Positions 56,804 through 64,000 of a DNA stretch of 64,000 nucleotides are shown piece by piece (position 1 is the stretch's first letter; each line of letters opens with the position of its first letter). Under the pieces are notes generated by a model. It did no database searches. It was not told where the DNA came from and worked only from the letters and a program-made list of their open reading frames with translations. The translations under genes and the position numbers were made by a program. Origin of the DNA: DASUPK01 sp963763955 (lineage in GTDB: Bacteria; Actinomycetota; Thermoleophilia; Solirubrobacterales; 70-9); contig CAVXQP010000007.1 of assembly GCA_963763955.1 (NCBI GenBank), positions 61,108 to 125,107 on the forward strand, written 5' to 3'.

Positions 56804-57434
56804 ATGCCGCTGGTCCCCATGGTCGTCGAGCAGAGTGCCCGCGGTGAGCGGTCGTTCGACATCTACTCCCGCCTGCTCGGCGAGCGGGTCGTCTTCCTCG
56901 GTTCGGCGATCGACGACCAGGTCGCGAACCTGATCGTCGCCCAGATCATCCACCTCGAGTCCGAGGACCCCGACAAGGACATCTCCCTGTACATCAACTC
57001 CCCCGGCGGTGTCGTCTATTCAGGGATGGCGATCTACGACGCCATGCAGTTCGTGAAGCCCGACGTGCGGACGATCTGTTACGGCATCGCGATGTCGATG
57101 GGCGCCCTGCTGCTCGCCGGCGGCGCCAAGGGCAAGCGGATGGCCCTGCCCAACTCCCGCATCCTCATCCACCAGCCCAGTGGCGGGCTTCGAGGGCGTG
57201 GCCTCCGACATCGAGATCCACGCAAAGGAGACTCTCGACCTTCGGGACAGGCTGGACGCGATCTACGCCAAGCACACCGGCAAGTCCAAGAAGCAGGTCC
57301 ACGAGGACATGGACCGCGACCGCTTCTTCAAGGCGAACGAGGCGGCCGAGTACGGCCTGATCGATCGGGTGATCGAGCAACGCGAACTGGAGCTGCGGCG
57401 CACCGGCTTCGGCGCGCAGCAGAACGGCAACTAG
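56804..57434 (+). CDS. clpP: ATP-dependent Clp protease proteolytic subunit, frameshifted
   Basis: Serine peptidase of the Clp protease, about 209 aa corrected. 'GERSFDIYSRLLGERVVFLG', 'SLYINSPGGVVYSGMAIYDA' and the nucleophile Ser in 'GIAMSMGALLLAGG' precede the catalytic His in 'RILIHQPSGG'. At 57185-57187 one extra G shifts the frame; the gene resumes with 'FEGVASDIEIHAKETLDLRD' and the catalytic Asp in 'HEDMDRDRFFKANEA'. The two halves are perfect, and the protease is essential in many actinobacteria, so a one-base error is the best explanation. AAGGAGG lies 5 nt before ATG. The ClpX/C ATPase is not in view. Confidence 0.88.
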
Positions 57435-57871
57435 GTCCGCAGCGTCCGCTCGACGTCCTCGAGAACGTGGCGGAAGCCGCGGCGGAGGACGATCGACCAG
57501 GCCAGCTCCATCGCGGGCCCGATCACCCTGACCGGAACGCGGAACTCCGAGCGCCAGTCCACCCTCGTCGCGGACCCATCCGGCGCCAGGCTGATGTGCC
57601 CGCCCTCATGCTCCAGCGGCGAGTTGATCCGCACGATCAGATAGTCGAGCTTCGTGGGGCGGTCGTATCCGGTGATCTCCTCCTCGAAGCGGATCGGCCC
57701 GGAGACGACCAGACGGATCGCCCCGACGCCGTTCGGCGGGGGCTCTCCCTCGTTGAGCAACTCGGCGTCAGTGATCCCGCGAAAACGGGCGTAGTGGGCG
57801 TGGTCGGCGAGCAGATCGAAGACCTCCTCGGCGGGTGCCGGAATGATCCGCGTGACGTGGATGCTCCGCAT
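57431..57871 (-). CDS. SRPBCC-family protein
   Basis: A 146-aa polyketide-cyclase/START-type fold. 'SIHVTRIIPAPAEEVFDLLA', 'ARFRGITDAELLNEGEPPPN', 'FEEEITGYDRPTKLDYLIVR' and 'WRSEFRVPVRVIGP' are the marks. Its ATG overlaps the upstream HAD gene stop (TGATG), so they are coupled. Its stop overlaps the clpP stop tail to tail. The ligand is unknown. Confidence 0.88.
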   Translation of the reverse strand: MRSIHVTRIIPAPAEEVFDLLADHAHYARFRGITDAELLNEGEPPPNGVGAIRLVVSGPIRFEEEITGYDRPTKLDYLIVRINSPLEHEGGHISLAPDGSATRVDWRSEFRVPVRVIGPAMELAWSIVLRRGFRHVLEDVERTLRT

Positions 57872-58683
57872 CAGGCGCCCGCCAGGGTCGAGACGACCGC
57901 CTCGTAGACGCCATCGCCCATCCGGCCCTCGGTGACCGTCACGTTGGGTCGGCCGCCGATCGCCTCGCGGAGGGCCGGATCGCGCTCCGGGCCGTTGGCG
58001 GGCACGAAGAAGCGGCCGACCACCTCGGCGACGGCGAGGTCCTCCACCGAGTCGCCGATAGCGATGCACTGATCCGCCGTGTACCCCCGCGCCCTCATGT
58101 GAAAGACGACGGCGTTCGCCTTGCTCGCCGCCTCGGGAAGCAGGTGATAGGCGTGCGCCGGCCCCTCGATCCCGTCCATCGGGGCGAATATCGCACCGTT
58201 GTCGATCAGGCGCAGGCCGGTGTGGCCTCGCTCCGCGAGCAGCCGATTCGCCTCGTCCACGTCGACCTTGCCCTTGAAGAGCAGCGAGAGCTCGCGCTGG
58301 CGGTGCCAGGGGCTGTGCCAATCGAGGCGGCCCGAGAAGTGCTCGAAGAGCTCGTCCGGGATGCCCCGGTCGACCATCGTCTCGGCGAGGGTCCGGCCCG
58401 GGTCGCTCTCCGCGTCGCCGACGAGGACGGTCTTCTCGCCGTCGATCACGACGGCGCACCCCACCTCGTAGATGTAGGACCTCGACCCGATCAGCTTGGC
58501 GTCCTCCATCACCGAGCCCTCCCGGCGCCCGGACTTGATCACGACCTCGACGCCGGCACGGTGGCAGGCCTCCAGCATGCGCGCCTGGAGCATCGAGAAC
58601 TCCCCCTCGGAATCCCGGAACAGCGAGCCATAGCGCCCCAGCAGGGTTCCGTCCAGGTCGGTGTAGACGCAGCGGAGGGCCAA
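57871..58683 (-). CDS. HAD-IIB family phosphatase
   Basis: A Cof-type HAD phosphatase of 270 aa. Motif I is 'CVYTDLDGTLLGRYGS', then 'VVIKSGRREGSVMEDA', the cap domain (about residues 85-190), and motif III/IV 'CIAIGDSVEDLAVAEVVG'. The layout resembles sucrose-phosphate or mannosyl-3-phosphoglycerate phosphatases, but the substrate is open. The start is TTG 58683, with a TACGGT-type -10 about 6 nt upstream (leaderless). It is coupled to the SRPBCC gene. Confidence 0.85.
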   Translation of the reverse strand: MALRCVYTDLDGTLLGRYGSLFRDSEGEFSMLQARMLEACHRAGVEVVIKSGRREGSVMEDAKLIGSRSYIYEVGCAVVIDGEKTVLVGDAESDPGRTLAETMVDRGIPDELFEHFSGRLDWHSPWHRQRELSLLFKGKVDVDEANRLLAERGHTGLRLIDNGAIFAPMDGIEGPAHAYHLLPEAASKANAVVFHMRARGYTADQCIAIGDSVEDLAVAEVVGRFFVPANGPERDPALREAIGGRPNVTVTEGRMGDGVYEAVVSTLAGA

Positions 58684-58715
58684 GCCGCAACCGTATTGGG
58701 GTTTACGGTTCTGTC

Positions 58716-59576
58716 GTGGCTTCGCGGTGGCAGCTCAGGGATCGGGTGCTGAAGCTCGAGCGACCCGCCGGAGTGGGGATCGTCAACGTCACCGACGACT
58801 CGATGTTCGAGGGGGCGCGGAGCGGGACGCCCGCGCGCGCGGTCGAGGACGGCGCGGCTCTGGCTGAGGCGGGCTTCGACATGCTCGACGTGGGGGCTCT
58901 GGCGGTCCGCAGCGGCCCGCCGGTGCCGGCTCGTGAGGAGGCCGCACAGCTTGTCCCGGCGATCGAGGGCCTGGCCGCTCGCGCGGCCGTGCCGATCTCG
59001 GCCGACACCTTCTCGCCGGAGGTCGCTCGCGCGGCTCTGGCAGCCGGCGCTGTCGCGATCAACGACGTAGGCGGCGGCGGAGAGGAGATGTTCGAGTTGG
59101 CCGCGGAGTCCGGCTCCGGCCTGGTGATCATGCATATCGAGGGGCCGCCGCGCGAGGACCGGCCTCCGCCGCGCTACGACGACCCGGTGGACCACCTGCG
59201 CAACTGGTTCTCAGGCCGGATCGAGGAGGCCCTGGCACGGGGCGTCGCGGAGGAACAGATCGCTCTCGACCCGGGGCTGGACTTCGACCTCAGCCTGAGC
59301 GACGACCTCGAGGTCCTGCGCCGTCTCGCCGAGCTCAAGGAGCTCGGTCGCCCGCTGTACGTGTCGCTCTCGCGGAAGGATTTCCTCGGCGCGCTGCTGG
59401 CGGGATCCTGGGAGAACAGGGCCCCCGCGGCGAACCGCGAGTGGGCGACCGCCGCGGCCACCACGCTCGCGGTCGTGGCCGGCGCCGATCTGCTGCGCCT
59501 CCACGACACCAGCGCCCTGCAGGCCATGCAAATCGCCGCCGCCATCGACGCGCCGCGCGGGGTCGAGGTTGGCTAG
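58716..59576 (+). CDS. folP: Dihydropteroate synthase (divergent)
   Basis: Joins p-aminobenzoate to a pterin pyrophosphate in folate synthesis; 286 aa, TIM barrel. 'GVGIVNVTDDSMFEGARSG' replaces the usual NVTPDSF signature, so the pterin-loop is divergent. 'MLDVGALAVRSGPPVPAREE', 'VPISADTFSPEVARAALAAG', 'AINDVGGGGEEM', 'ALDPGLDFDLS', 'VSLSRKDFLGALL' and 'LLRLHDTSALQAM' fit the other barrel strands. The changed first loop raises the chance of a paralogous pterin-binding enzyme. The next gene overlaps by 8 bp. Confidence 0.85.
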   Translation: MASRWQLRDRVLKLERPAGVGIVNVTDDSMFEGARSGTPARAVEDGAALAEAGFDMLDVGALAVRSGPPVPAREEAAQLVPAIEGLAARAAVPISADTFSPEVARAALAAGAVAINDVGGGGEEMFELAAESGSGLVIMHIEGPPREDRPPPRYDDPVDHLRNWFSGRIEEALARGVAEEQIALDPGLDFDLSLSDDLEVLRRLAELKELGRPLYVSLSRKDFLGALLAGSWENRAPAANREWATAAATTLAVVAGADLLRLHDTSALQAMQIAAAIDAPRGVEVG

Positions 59577-61881
59577 CACCGCGGTCGCCGGTGGCGCCTG
59601 GGAGCCCGCACTCGGCCCAGCTCGGGAGGACGGCCGCCTGGTCGCCGAGTCCGCCGAGCCGGCGACGATGGCCAAGCTCGCCGACCTGCCCGCCTCGCTC
59701 GACCCGGCGTTGGCCGAGGCACTCCGGAACGTCGGGATCGAATCGCTGTACAGCCACCAGGCGGCGGCCTATGAAACCGCGCGCCGCTCACACCTGATCC
59801 TGACCAGCGGCACCGCCTCGGGGAAGTCGCTCTCCTTCAACCTGCCCGTGCTCGACGGCATCGCCCGGGAGCCCCTCCGCCGTGCGTTCTACCTCTACCC
59901 GACCAAGGCGCTGGCGCAGGACCAGGCCCGCAAGCTCGGTGAGCTTCGTCCACCCGGCCTGCGAGAGGCCATCTATGACGGCGACACCCCACGCGAGGAC
60001 CGCCCCTCTATTCGCCGCCGCGCAAACCTCGTCCTGACCAATCCCGACATGCTCAACGTCGGGGTCCTCCCGCATCACAAGCGCTGGGGGGACTTCCTCG
60101 CCAACCTCGGCTGGGTGGTGGTCGACGAAGCGCACACATACCGGGGCGTCTTCGGCTCCCACGTCGCGAATGTGCTCCGCCGGCTGCGGCGGGTGGCGCG
60201 GATCTATGGCGCTGAGCCCCGTTTCGTGCTGGCCTCGGCGACGATCGCCAACCCGGGCGAGCTGGCCGAGCGGCTCACCGGACTGCCCTTCGAGCTGCTC
60301 GATGACGACGGCGCACCCCGGGCCGGCCGCGAGATCGGAATGTGGAATCCGCCGGTGATCGAGCGGCGCACGATGACCCGTCGCTCCCCGGTCTCGGAGG
60401 CGGCCGACCTGCTGGTCGAGCTGGTCTCGCGAGGCGTGCGCACGATCTGCTTCATGCGGAGCCGGCGCGGGATCGAGCTGATCAACCGCTTTGCCTCGAT
60501 GAAGCTCACGGAGGAGGGCAAGGGCGCCCTGGCGGAGCGCATCGCCCCATACCGGGCGGGCTACACGCCCCAGCAGCGCCGCGAGATCGAGTCGCAGCTC
60601 TCTTCCGGGGACCTGCTCGCCGTCGCCGCCACCGACGCGCTGGAGCTGGGGATCGACGTCGGCGAGCTCGACGCCGCGATCTGCGTCAACTTCCCCGGGA
60701 CGGTCGCCAGCCTGCGTCAGATGTGGGGGCGGGCGGGCCGCCGCAAGCGCGGACTGGCCGTCTACGTCGCCGGCGAGGATGCCCTCGACCAGTTCTTCTG
60801 CCGCCACCCCGACGAGTTCCTCGAGCGCCCGGTCGAGGCGGCGATCCTCGACCACCGCTCGGAGCAGATCCAGATGCAGCACCTGGTCGCGGCGGCCTAC
60901 GAGGCGCCGCTCGGGCCCGATGACGACGAGATCCTCGGCGACGGATGGCGGGAGCGGGCGGAGCGGCTGGTGACCGCGGGCGAGCTTCGCCGCGGCCGCG
61001 GGGAGCGCTACCTGACCCGGACCGGCGACTTCGTCGCGGGACGGATCGCCCTGCGCTCCTCCTCGGTCGACAGCGTCGCGGTCGTCGACGCGTCCTCCGG
61101 CGAGATGCTCGGCAACGTGGAGGCTGAGCGGGCCTTCTCCACGGTCCACCCCGGGGCGATCTATCTGCACCTCGGCCGTTCCTATGAGGTCGCGGAGCTC
61201 GACATCGGCTCCCGCCGCGCGATCGTGAAGCCCTTCGAGGGCGACTACTACACGCAGGTGAAGAAGGAGACCGAGGTCTACGTCGAGGGCATGGAAACCG
61301 GGCGGCAGGCGCTCGGAGTCGAGCTCAGCTTCGGCACCGTCTCGGTCTCGGAGCAGGTGATCGCCTATCAGCGCAAGCGGCTCGGTGACAACAAGGTGAT
61401 CGACATCGTCGCTCTCGACCTGCCGGAGCAGGACTTCGTCACCCAGGCGCTCTGGTACGTGATCGGTGACCGGATGGCGGCGGCGCTGCCGAGCGAGGTT
61501 CTGCTCGGTGCCCTGCACGCCTCCGAGCACGGCCAGATCGCGGTCCTCCCTTTGATCGCGATGTGCGACCGGTGGGACATCGGCGGCCTCTCCACCAACA
61601 TCCACCACCAGACCGGCTCGCCGACGATCTTCATCTATGACGGCCATCCCGGCGGTGTCGGGATCACCCGGCGCGGCTACGACGAGTTCGAGCGGCTGGT
61701 CTCCGACGCAGACCGCCTGATCCGCGAGTGCCCCTGCGACGACGGCTGCCCCTCCTGCGTGCAGAGCCCGAAGTGCGGCAACCTCAACGAGCACCTGCAC
61801 AAGGGCGGCGCGCTCGAGCTGATGGGGCGGATGCTGGCCGAGCGGAACGGGACCGAGAAGCCGGGTCGCTCAGGCGTCTGA
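59569..61881 (+). CDS. DEAD/DEAH-box helicase, MrfA/YprA type
   Basis: An SF2 DNA helicase of 770 aa. The Walker A is 'LTSGTASGKSLSFNLPVL', the DEAH box is 'VVVDEAHTYRGVFGSH', motif III is 'ASATIANP', and the second RecA domain has 'VAATDALELGIDVGELDAAI' and 'MWGRAGRRKRGLAV'. The C-terminal DUF1998-like module ends with 'CPCDDGCPSCVQSPKCG', four Cys for zinc. This matches MrfA/YprA, which helps repair DNA crosslink damage in Bacillus. TTG 59569 overlaps folP by 8 bp; the partner nuclease gene (mrfB) is not in view. Confidence 0.93.
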   Translation: MASTAVAGGAWEPALGPAREDGRLVAESAEPATMAKLADLPASLDPALAEALRNVGIESLYSHQAAAYETARRSHLILTSGTASGKSLSFNLPVLDGIAREPLRRAFYLYPTKALAQDQARKLGELRPPGLREAIYDGDTPREDRPSIRRRANLVLTNPDMLNVGVLPHHKRWGDFLANLGWVVVDEAHTYRGVFGSHVANVLRRLRRVARIYGAEPRFVLASATIANPGELAERLTGLPFELLDDDGAPRAGREIGMWNPPVIERRTMTRRSPVSEAADLLVELVSRGVRTICFMRSRRGIELINRFASMKLTEEGKGALAERIAPYRAGYTPQQRREIESQLSSGDLLAVAATDALELGIDVGELDAAICVNFPGTVASLRQMWGRAGRRKRGLAVYVAGEDALDQFFCRHPDEFLERPVEAAILDHRSEQIQMQHLVAAAYEAPLGPDDDEILGDGWRERAERLVTAGELRRGRGERYLTRTGDFVAGRIALRSSSVDSVAVVDASSGEMLGNVEAERAFSTVHPGAIYLHLGRSYEVAELDIGSRRAIVKPFEGDYYTQVKKETEVYVEGMETGRQALGVELSFGTVSVSEQVIAYQRKRLGDNKVIDIVALDLPEQDFVTQALWYVIGDRMAAALPSEVLLGALHASEHGQIAVLPLIAMCDRWDIGGLSTNIHHQTGSPTIFIYDGHPGGVGITRRGYDEFERLVSDADRLIRECPCDDGCPSCVQSPKCGNLNEHLHKGGALELMGRMLAERNGTEKPGRSGV

Positions 61882-62306
61882 GGACCGAACGGCCTCGACT
61901 GCCTCGGCCTTGGTCGGAAACCCCTGTACCCGCACGAGCTCTCCCTCGCGGAACCAGAAGACATCCGTCTCGTCGGCCTCGATTCTCACTTCGCTGCCAC
62001 GGCCCTTGGCCACAATCCTGGTCTCGACCACAACGGCATCGCCGAGATCAGTGAACTCGAGCGGCTCCCAGCGCAACTCGGCCCAGACCTCCTGGAGCAT
62101 CTGCCAGAATCCTTGGTTGCCTCACGGCCTCGGTAGGTCTTCGGATCGGGCACATCGGGGCGACCGTGGAGCTCGAAGTCCGGTGCGAGGCTCGCCCAAA
62201 GATCCGGCGCCACCTCCTCGGGGTCGACGAAGTCGCCACCGCTGCGATCGATCGCGTTGATGACCTCATAGTTGCGCCGCACGAGCGCGACGTTCTCCTC
62301 CGACAC
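61870..62306 (-). pseudogene. SnoaL-like gene with a one-base deletion
   Basis: A SnoaL/NTF2-like protein of about 145 aa if corrected. GTG 62306 begins 'SEENVALVRRNYEVINAIDR' and runs to 'TYRGREATK'; the other frame carries 'MLQEVWAELRWEPLEFTDLG' and the end 'FPTKAEAVEAVRSSDA'. One missing G near 62111-62112 separates the two. GATACT lies 7 nt before GTG (leaderless). Its 3' end overlaps the helicase end by 12 bp. It may be a live gene with a sequence error. The function is unknown. Confidence 0.6.
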
Positions 62307-62343
62307 CTCACCCAGTATCTCGCCAGCTGCGAGACTCGCGCAA

Positions 62344-62838
62344 GTGGAGCGGCGGGTCCAGATCTCGGTGATCGGGGCGGGCGAGGTCGGCGAGGAGATC
62401 CTCCGTGACGCCGAGGCGGTCGGGAGGGGAATCGCAGAGGCGGGCGCCGTGCTCGTCTGCGGCGGGCTCAGCGGCGTGATGGAGGCCGCCTCGAAGGGCG
62501 CCGCGGAGGCGGGCGGCATCGTGATCGGCGTCCTCCCCACCCTCTCGCCCGCGGACGCCAACCCGTACGTCACCCACGCCGTCCCGACGGGGACGGGCCA
62601 CGCCCGGAATCTCGCGGTGGTGGCCTCCGGGCAGGCCGTTATCGCGATCGGCGGCGAGTGGGGAACGCTCTCCGAGATCGCCTTCGCTCGCCGGCTCGGC
62701 AGGCCCGTGATCGCGATCCAGAGCTGGAAGCTCCGCAACGACGCAGGCACGGACCTCGGGATCACCGAAGCCGAGACTCCGGAGGAGGCGGTCGAGGCGG
62801 CCCTGTCGTCGGCGGCATCTCCTGGCGACGGCGGCTAG
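62344..62838 (+). CDS. LOG/TIGR00725-like Rossmann protein
   Basis: A 164-aa Rossmann-fold protein. 'ISVIGAGEVGEEILRDAEAV', 'GAVLVCGGLSGVMEAASKGA', 'VTHAVPTGTGHARNLAVVAS' and 'AIGGEWGTLSEIAFARRLGR' (GGxxGTxxE) match the LOG/TIGR00725 group. Canonical LOG proteins are cytokinin-nucleoside 5'-monophosphate phosphoribohydrolases, but the PGGxGTxxE motif is altered here (GGEWGTLSE), so nucleotide binding is safer than a named reaction. The GTG start has no clear ribosome site. Its stop overlaps the convergent glycosidase-like gene by 4 bp. Confidence 0.85.
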   Translation: MERRVQISVIGAGEVGEEILRDAEAVGRGIAEAGAVLVCGGLSGVMEAASKGAAEAGGIVIGVLPTLSPADANPYVTHAVPTGTGHARNLAVVASGQAVIAIGGEWGTLSEIAFARRLGRPVIAIQSWKLRNDAGTDLGITEAETPEEAVEAALSSAASPGDGG

Positions 62839-63902
62839 CCGGGATAGCGGGCCCGCAGCGCCAGGATCGCGAAGGCGTGCGACCAGGCGAGGGGCGTGGT
62901 CGAGGTTGGTTCGCCCGTGCTCGCATCCACTCGCTCGGGGAGCGTCCCGTGCGGCGTCGCTGCGCGCCGGAGCTCCCCCAGGAGGCGATCCGCGGCACGG
63001 GTGTCGCCGAGCCGGGCCAGCGCCCAGGCCGACCACGCCGTGGGCGCCGTCCACACCTGACCCGGCGTCCAGCCCTCCATCGGAGGGATGCCGTAGGTGG
63101 TCGACTCGCGGGTCAGCTGCAACAGCGTCCTCCTGACCATTCCACGCAACCCCGGCCTGGGGAAGACGGTGGCCGCCCATGCGGCGGACGAGTCGAGCTC
63201 ATGGGAGCCCTGCTCTCGCACAAGGCCCCGCGGGGTCCCGAAGCGCGAGAGGATTTCGGCGGCCGGCGCGCCCGAGGCGAGGGCGTTGCCGAGCAGGTCG
63301 CCCGTCGCGTTCTCGCCGTAGTCCTGACGATCGCGCCAATCCAGGGGACCGTCCTGCTCTTGGGTCGTCTGACGACCACCGAGCGGGACAGTCCCGACCA
63401 CCCCGGCATGGCCTGCACGATCCGCGGCCTCGACCCATCCCTCCTCATCGCCGGCTGCAGTTCGTCCCGGCACGCGGTCGCCGTCGGGATAGAAGCGCGC
63501 AGCGTCCAGATCGAGGCCGTCGAGGAACCCTGCCACGCGCTCGGCCTCGGGGCGCAGCCCGGCGGCCTCCAGCGCGATCGCACCGGCGGCTGCGTCTCGC
63601 GGCCAGACGTAGTCCCAGCCATCGCGCTCGCCGGCGATCATCGCTCCGGTTCGAGGATCGGTGAGGGCGACCAGAACTCGAACCGAGGTTTGATAGAGAC
63701 GCCGCGCCCATCGCGGCGCCCCGGGGCCGAGCGGCTGTGTTCCGCGCCGAACGGCGGCGGGCGAGAACGGCCCGGACCGGGCGGCGCCGAAATGCGGAGC
63801 GGGAATCGCTGTCTCGATTGAGGGTGGCGGCTGTTCGGTCGCGCCGGAGACGGAGGCCGCGACGAGCGCCACCACGCCGGCGGCGACGATGCTCCTGATC
63901 AC
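62835..63902 (-). CDS. Exported GH15/glucoamylase-like protein
   Basis: A 355-aa protein with a signal peptide ('MIRSIVAAGVVALVAASVSG'). The (alpha/alpha)6-barrel-like core has 'GERDGWDYVWPRDAAAGAIA', the glucoamylase-type substrate motif, then 'DYGENATGDLLGNALAS', 'GWTPGQVWTAPTAWSAWALA' and 'STTPLAWSHAFAILALRA' with the expected end-of-barrel residues. It is shorter than typical GH15 enzymes (over 600 aa), so it may be a trimmed, extracellular or periplasmic glycosidase or a binding relic. ATG 63902 lies 28 bp before the divergent tRNA gene. Confidence 0.85.
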   Translation of the reverse strand: MIRSIVAAGVVALVAASVSGATEQPPPSIETAIPAPHFGAARSGPFSPAAVRRGTQPLGPGAPRWARRLYQTSVRVLVALTDPRTGAMIAGERDGWDYVWPRDAAAGAIALEAAGLRPEAERVAGFLDGLDLDAARFYPDGDRVPGRTAAGDEEGWVEAADRAGHAGVVGTVPLGGRQTTQEQDGPLDWRDRQDYGENATGDLLGNALASGAPAAEILSRFGTPRGLVREQGSHELDSSAAWAATVFPRPGLRGMVRRTLLQLTRESTTYGIPPMEGWTPGQVWTAPTAWSAWALARLGDTRAADRLLGELRRAATPHGTLPERVDASTGEPTSTTPLAWSHAFAILALRARYPG

Positions 63903-63930
63903 ATCCCGGACGCTAGCCTTTGCGCCGCCC

Positions 63931-64000
63931 GGCGAGGTAGCTCAGTTGGTAGAGCACACGACTGAAAATCGTGGTGTCGCCAGTTCGATTCTGGCCCTCG
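63931..64000 (+). tRNA. tRNA-Phe (GAA), 3' end beyond the window
   Basis: A standard cloverleaf: acceptor GGCGAGG, D-arm GCTC/GAGC, anticodon arm CACGA-CTGAAAA-TCGTG with anticodon GAA, and T-arm GCCAG-TTCGATT-CTGGC. The 3' acceptor strand CCTCG is cut by the window edge, missing its last two bases and the tail. Confidence 0.95.

Noticed and set aside
59788..61800. 670-codon minus-strand open frame opposite the helicase
   Set aside because: Composition (Leu/Val/Asp/Arg runs) is typical of antisense shadows; the plus strand encodes a full MrfA-type helicase.
1..64000. CRISPR arrays, prophage, IS elements or replication origin
   Set aside because: No spaced direct repeats, transposase, integrase, phage structural genes, DnaA-box cluster or dnaA/dnaN genes were seen.

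Overview
The window is dense, high-GC coding DNA with almost no gaps and no phage, IS or CRISPR features. It looks like a free-living Actinomycetota chromosome. Several traits point to the class Thermoleophilia (Solirubrobacterales-like), although placement by eye is only an inference: a secreted protein with a 'LTYANVAATLAL' N-terminus, exported proteins ending in Lys/Arg/Cys-rich tails, a B12-dependent class II ribonucleotide reductase, an acyl-CoA carboxylase epsilon-type subunit, dodecin, and many genes that look leaderless (a -10-like hexamer 6-10 nt before the start codon and no Shine-Dalgarno sequence).

Layout. 0-5 kb: nrdJ, then a GlcG/HbpS-like gene plus formaldehyde dehydrogenase lying between two copies of an inverted repeat. 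5-14 kb: lipoprotein, isochorismatase-type hydrolase, ABC exporter pair, GGDEF protein, a metallo-hydrolase/flavin amine oxidase pair divergent from an MFS exporter-MerR operon, and PhzF. 14-19.3 kb: a CsoR-controlled metal permease unit, several tiny genes, a selC-like tRNA and a Ca2+/H+ antiporter. 19.3-23.6 kb: exported proteins and an ECF sigma factor fused to a zinc-finger/membrane anti-sigma-like tail. 23.7-36.4 kb: sugar-nucleotide and glycan genes (UDP-glucuronate decarboxylase-like, wecB, a GT2, three methyltransferases), MarR/VOC, and the methylmalonyl-CoA mutase large subunit. 36.4-41.3 kb: a decayed SnoaL patch, carboxyltransferase beta plus epsilon subunits, dodecin, a laminin-B-like exported protein, ornithine cyclodeaminase-like and VOC proteins. 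41.4-48.4 kb: a full assimilatory sulfate block (sir, cysH, sat, cysC) with an Rrf2 regulator and a TauE permease. 48.4-64 kb: biotin carboxylase-BCCP, sucCD, aminotransferase, DtxR, ArsR/SRPBCC, clpP, folP, an MrfA-like helicase, a LOG-like protein, a GH15-like secreted protein and a tRNA-Phe cut by the window edge.

How the genes work together. The carboxylase alpha (48.4 kb) and beta/epsilon (37-38.8 kb) subunits, the mutase (30.8 kb) and sucCD (51-53 kb) form a propionyl-CoA to methylmalonyl-CoA to succinyl-CoA to succinate route that is spread over 22 kb. NrdJ and the mutase both need cobalamin. The sulfur block runs from sulfate to sulfide through APS reductase, with APS kinase for PAPS.

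Caveat. At least nine genes, including clpP, the mutase and the carboxyltransferase, carry single-base frameshifts. Most are one extra G or C in a short G/C run. This looks more like systematic sequence error than gene decay, so the affected genes are given with frame-corrected ends.
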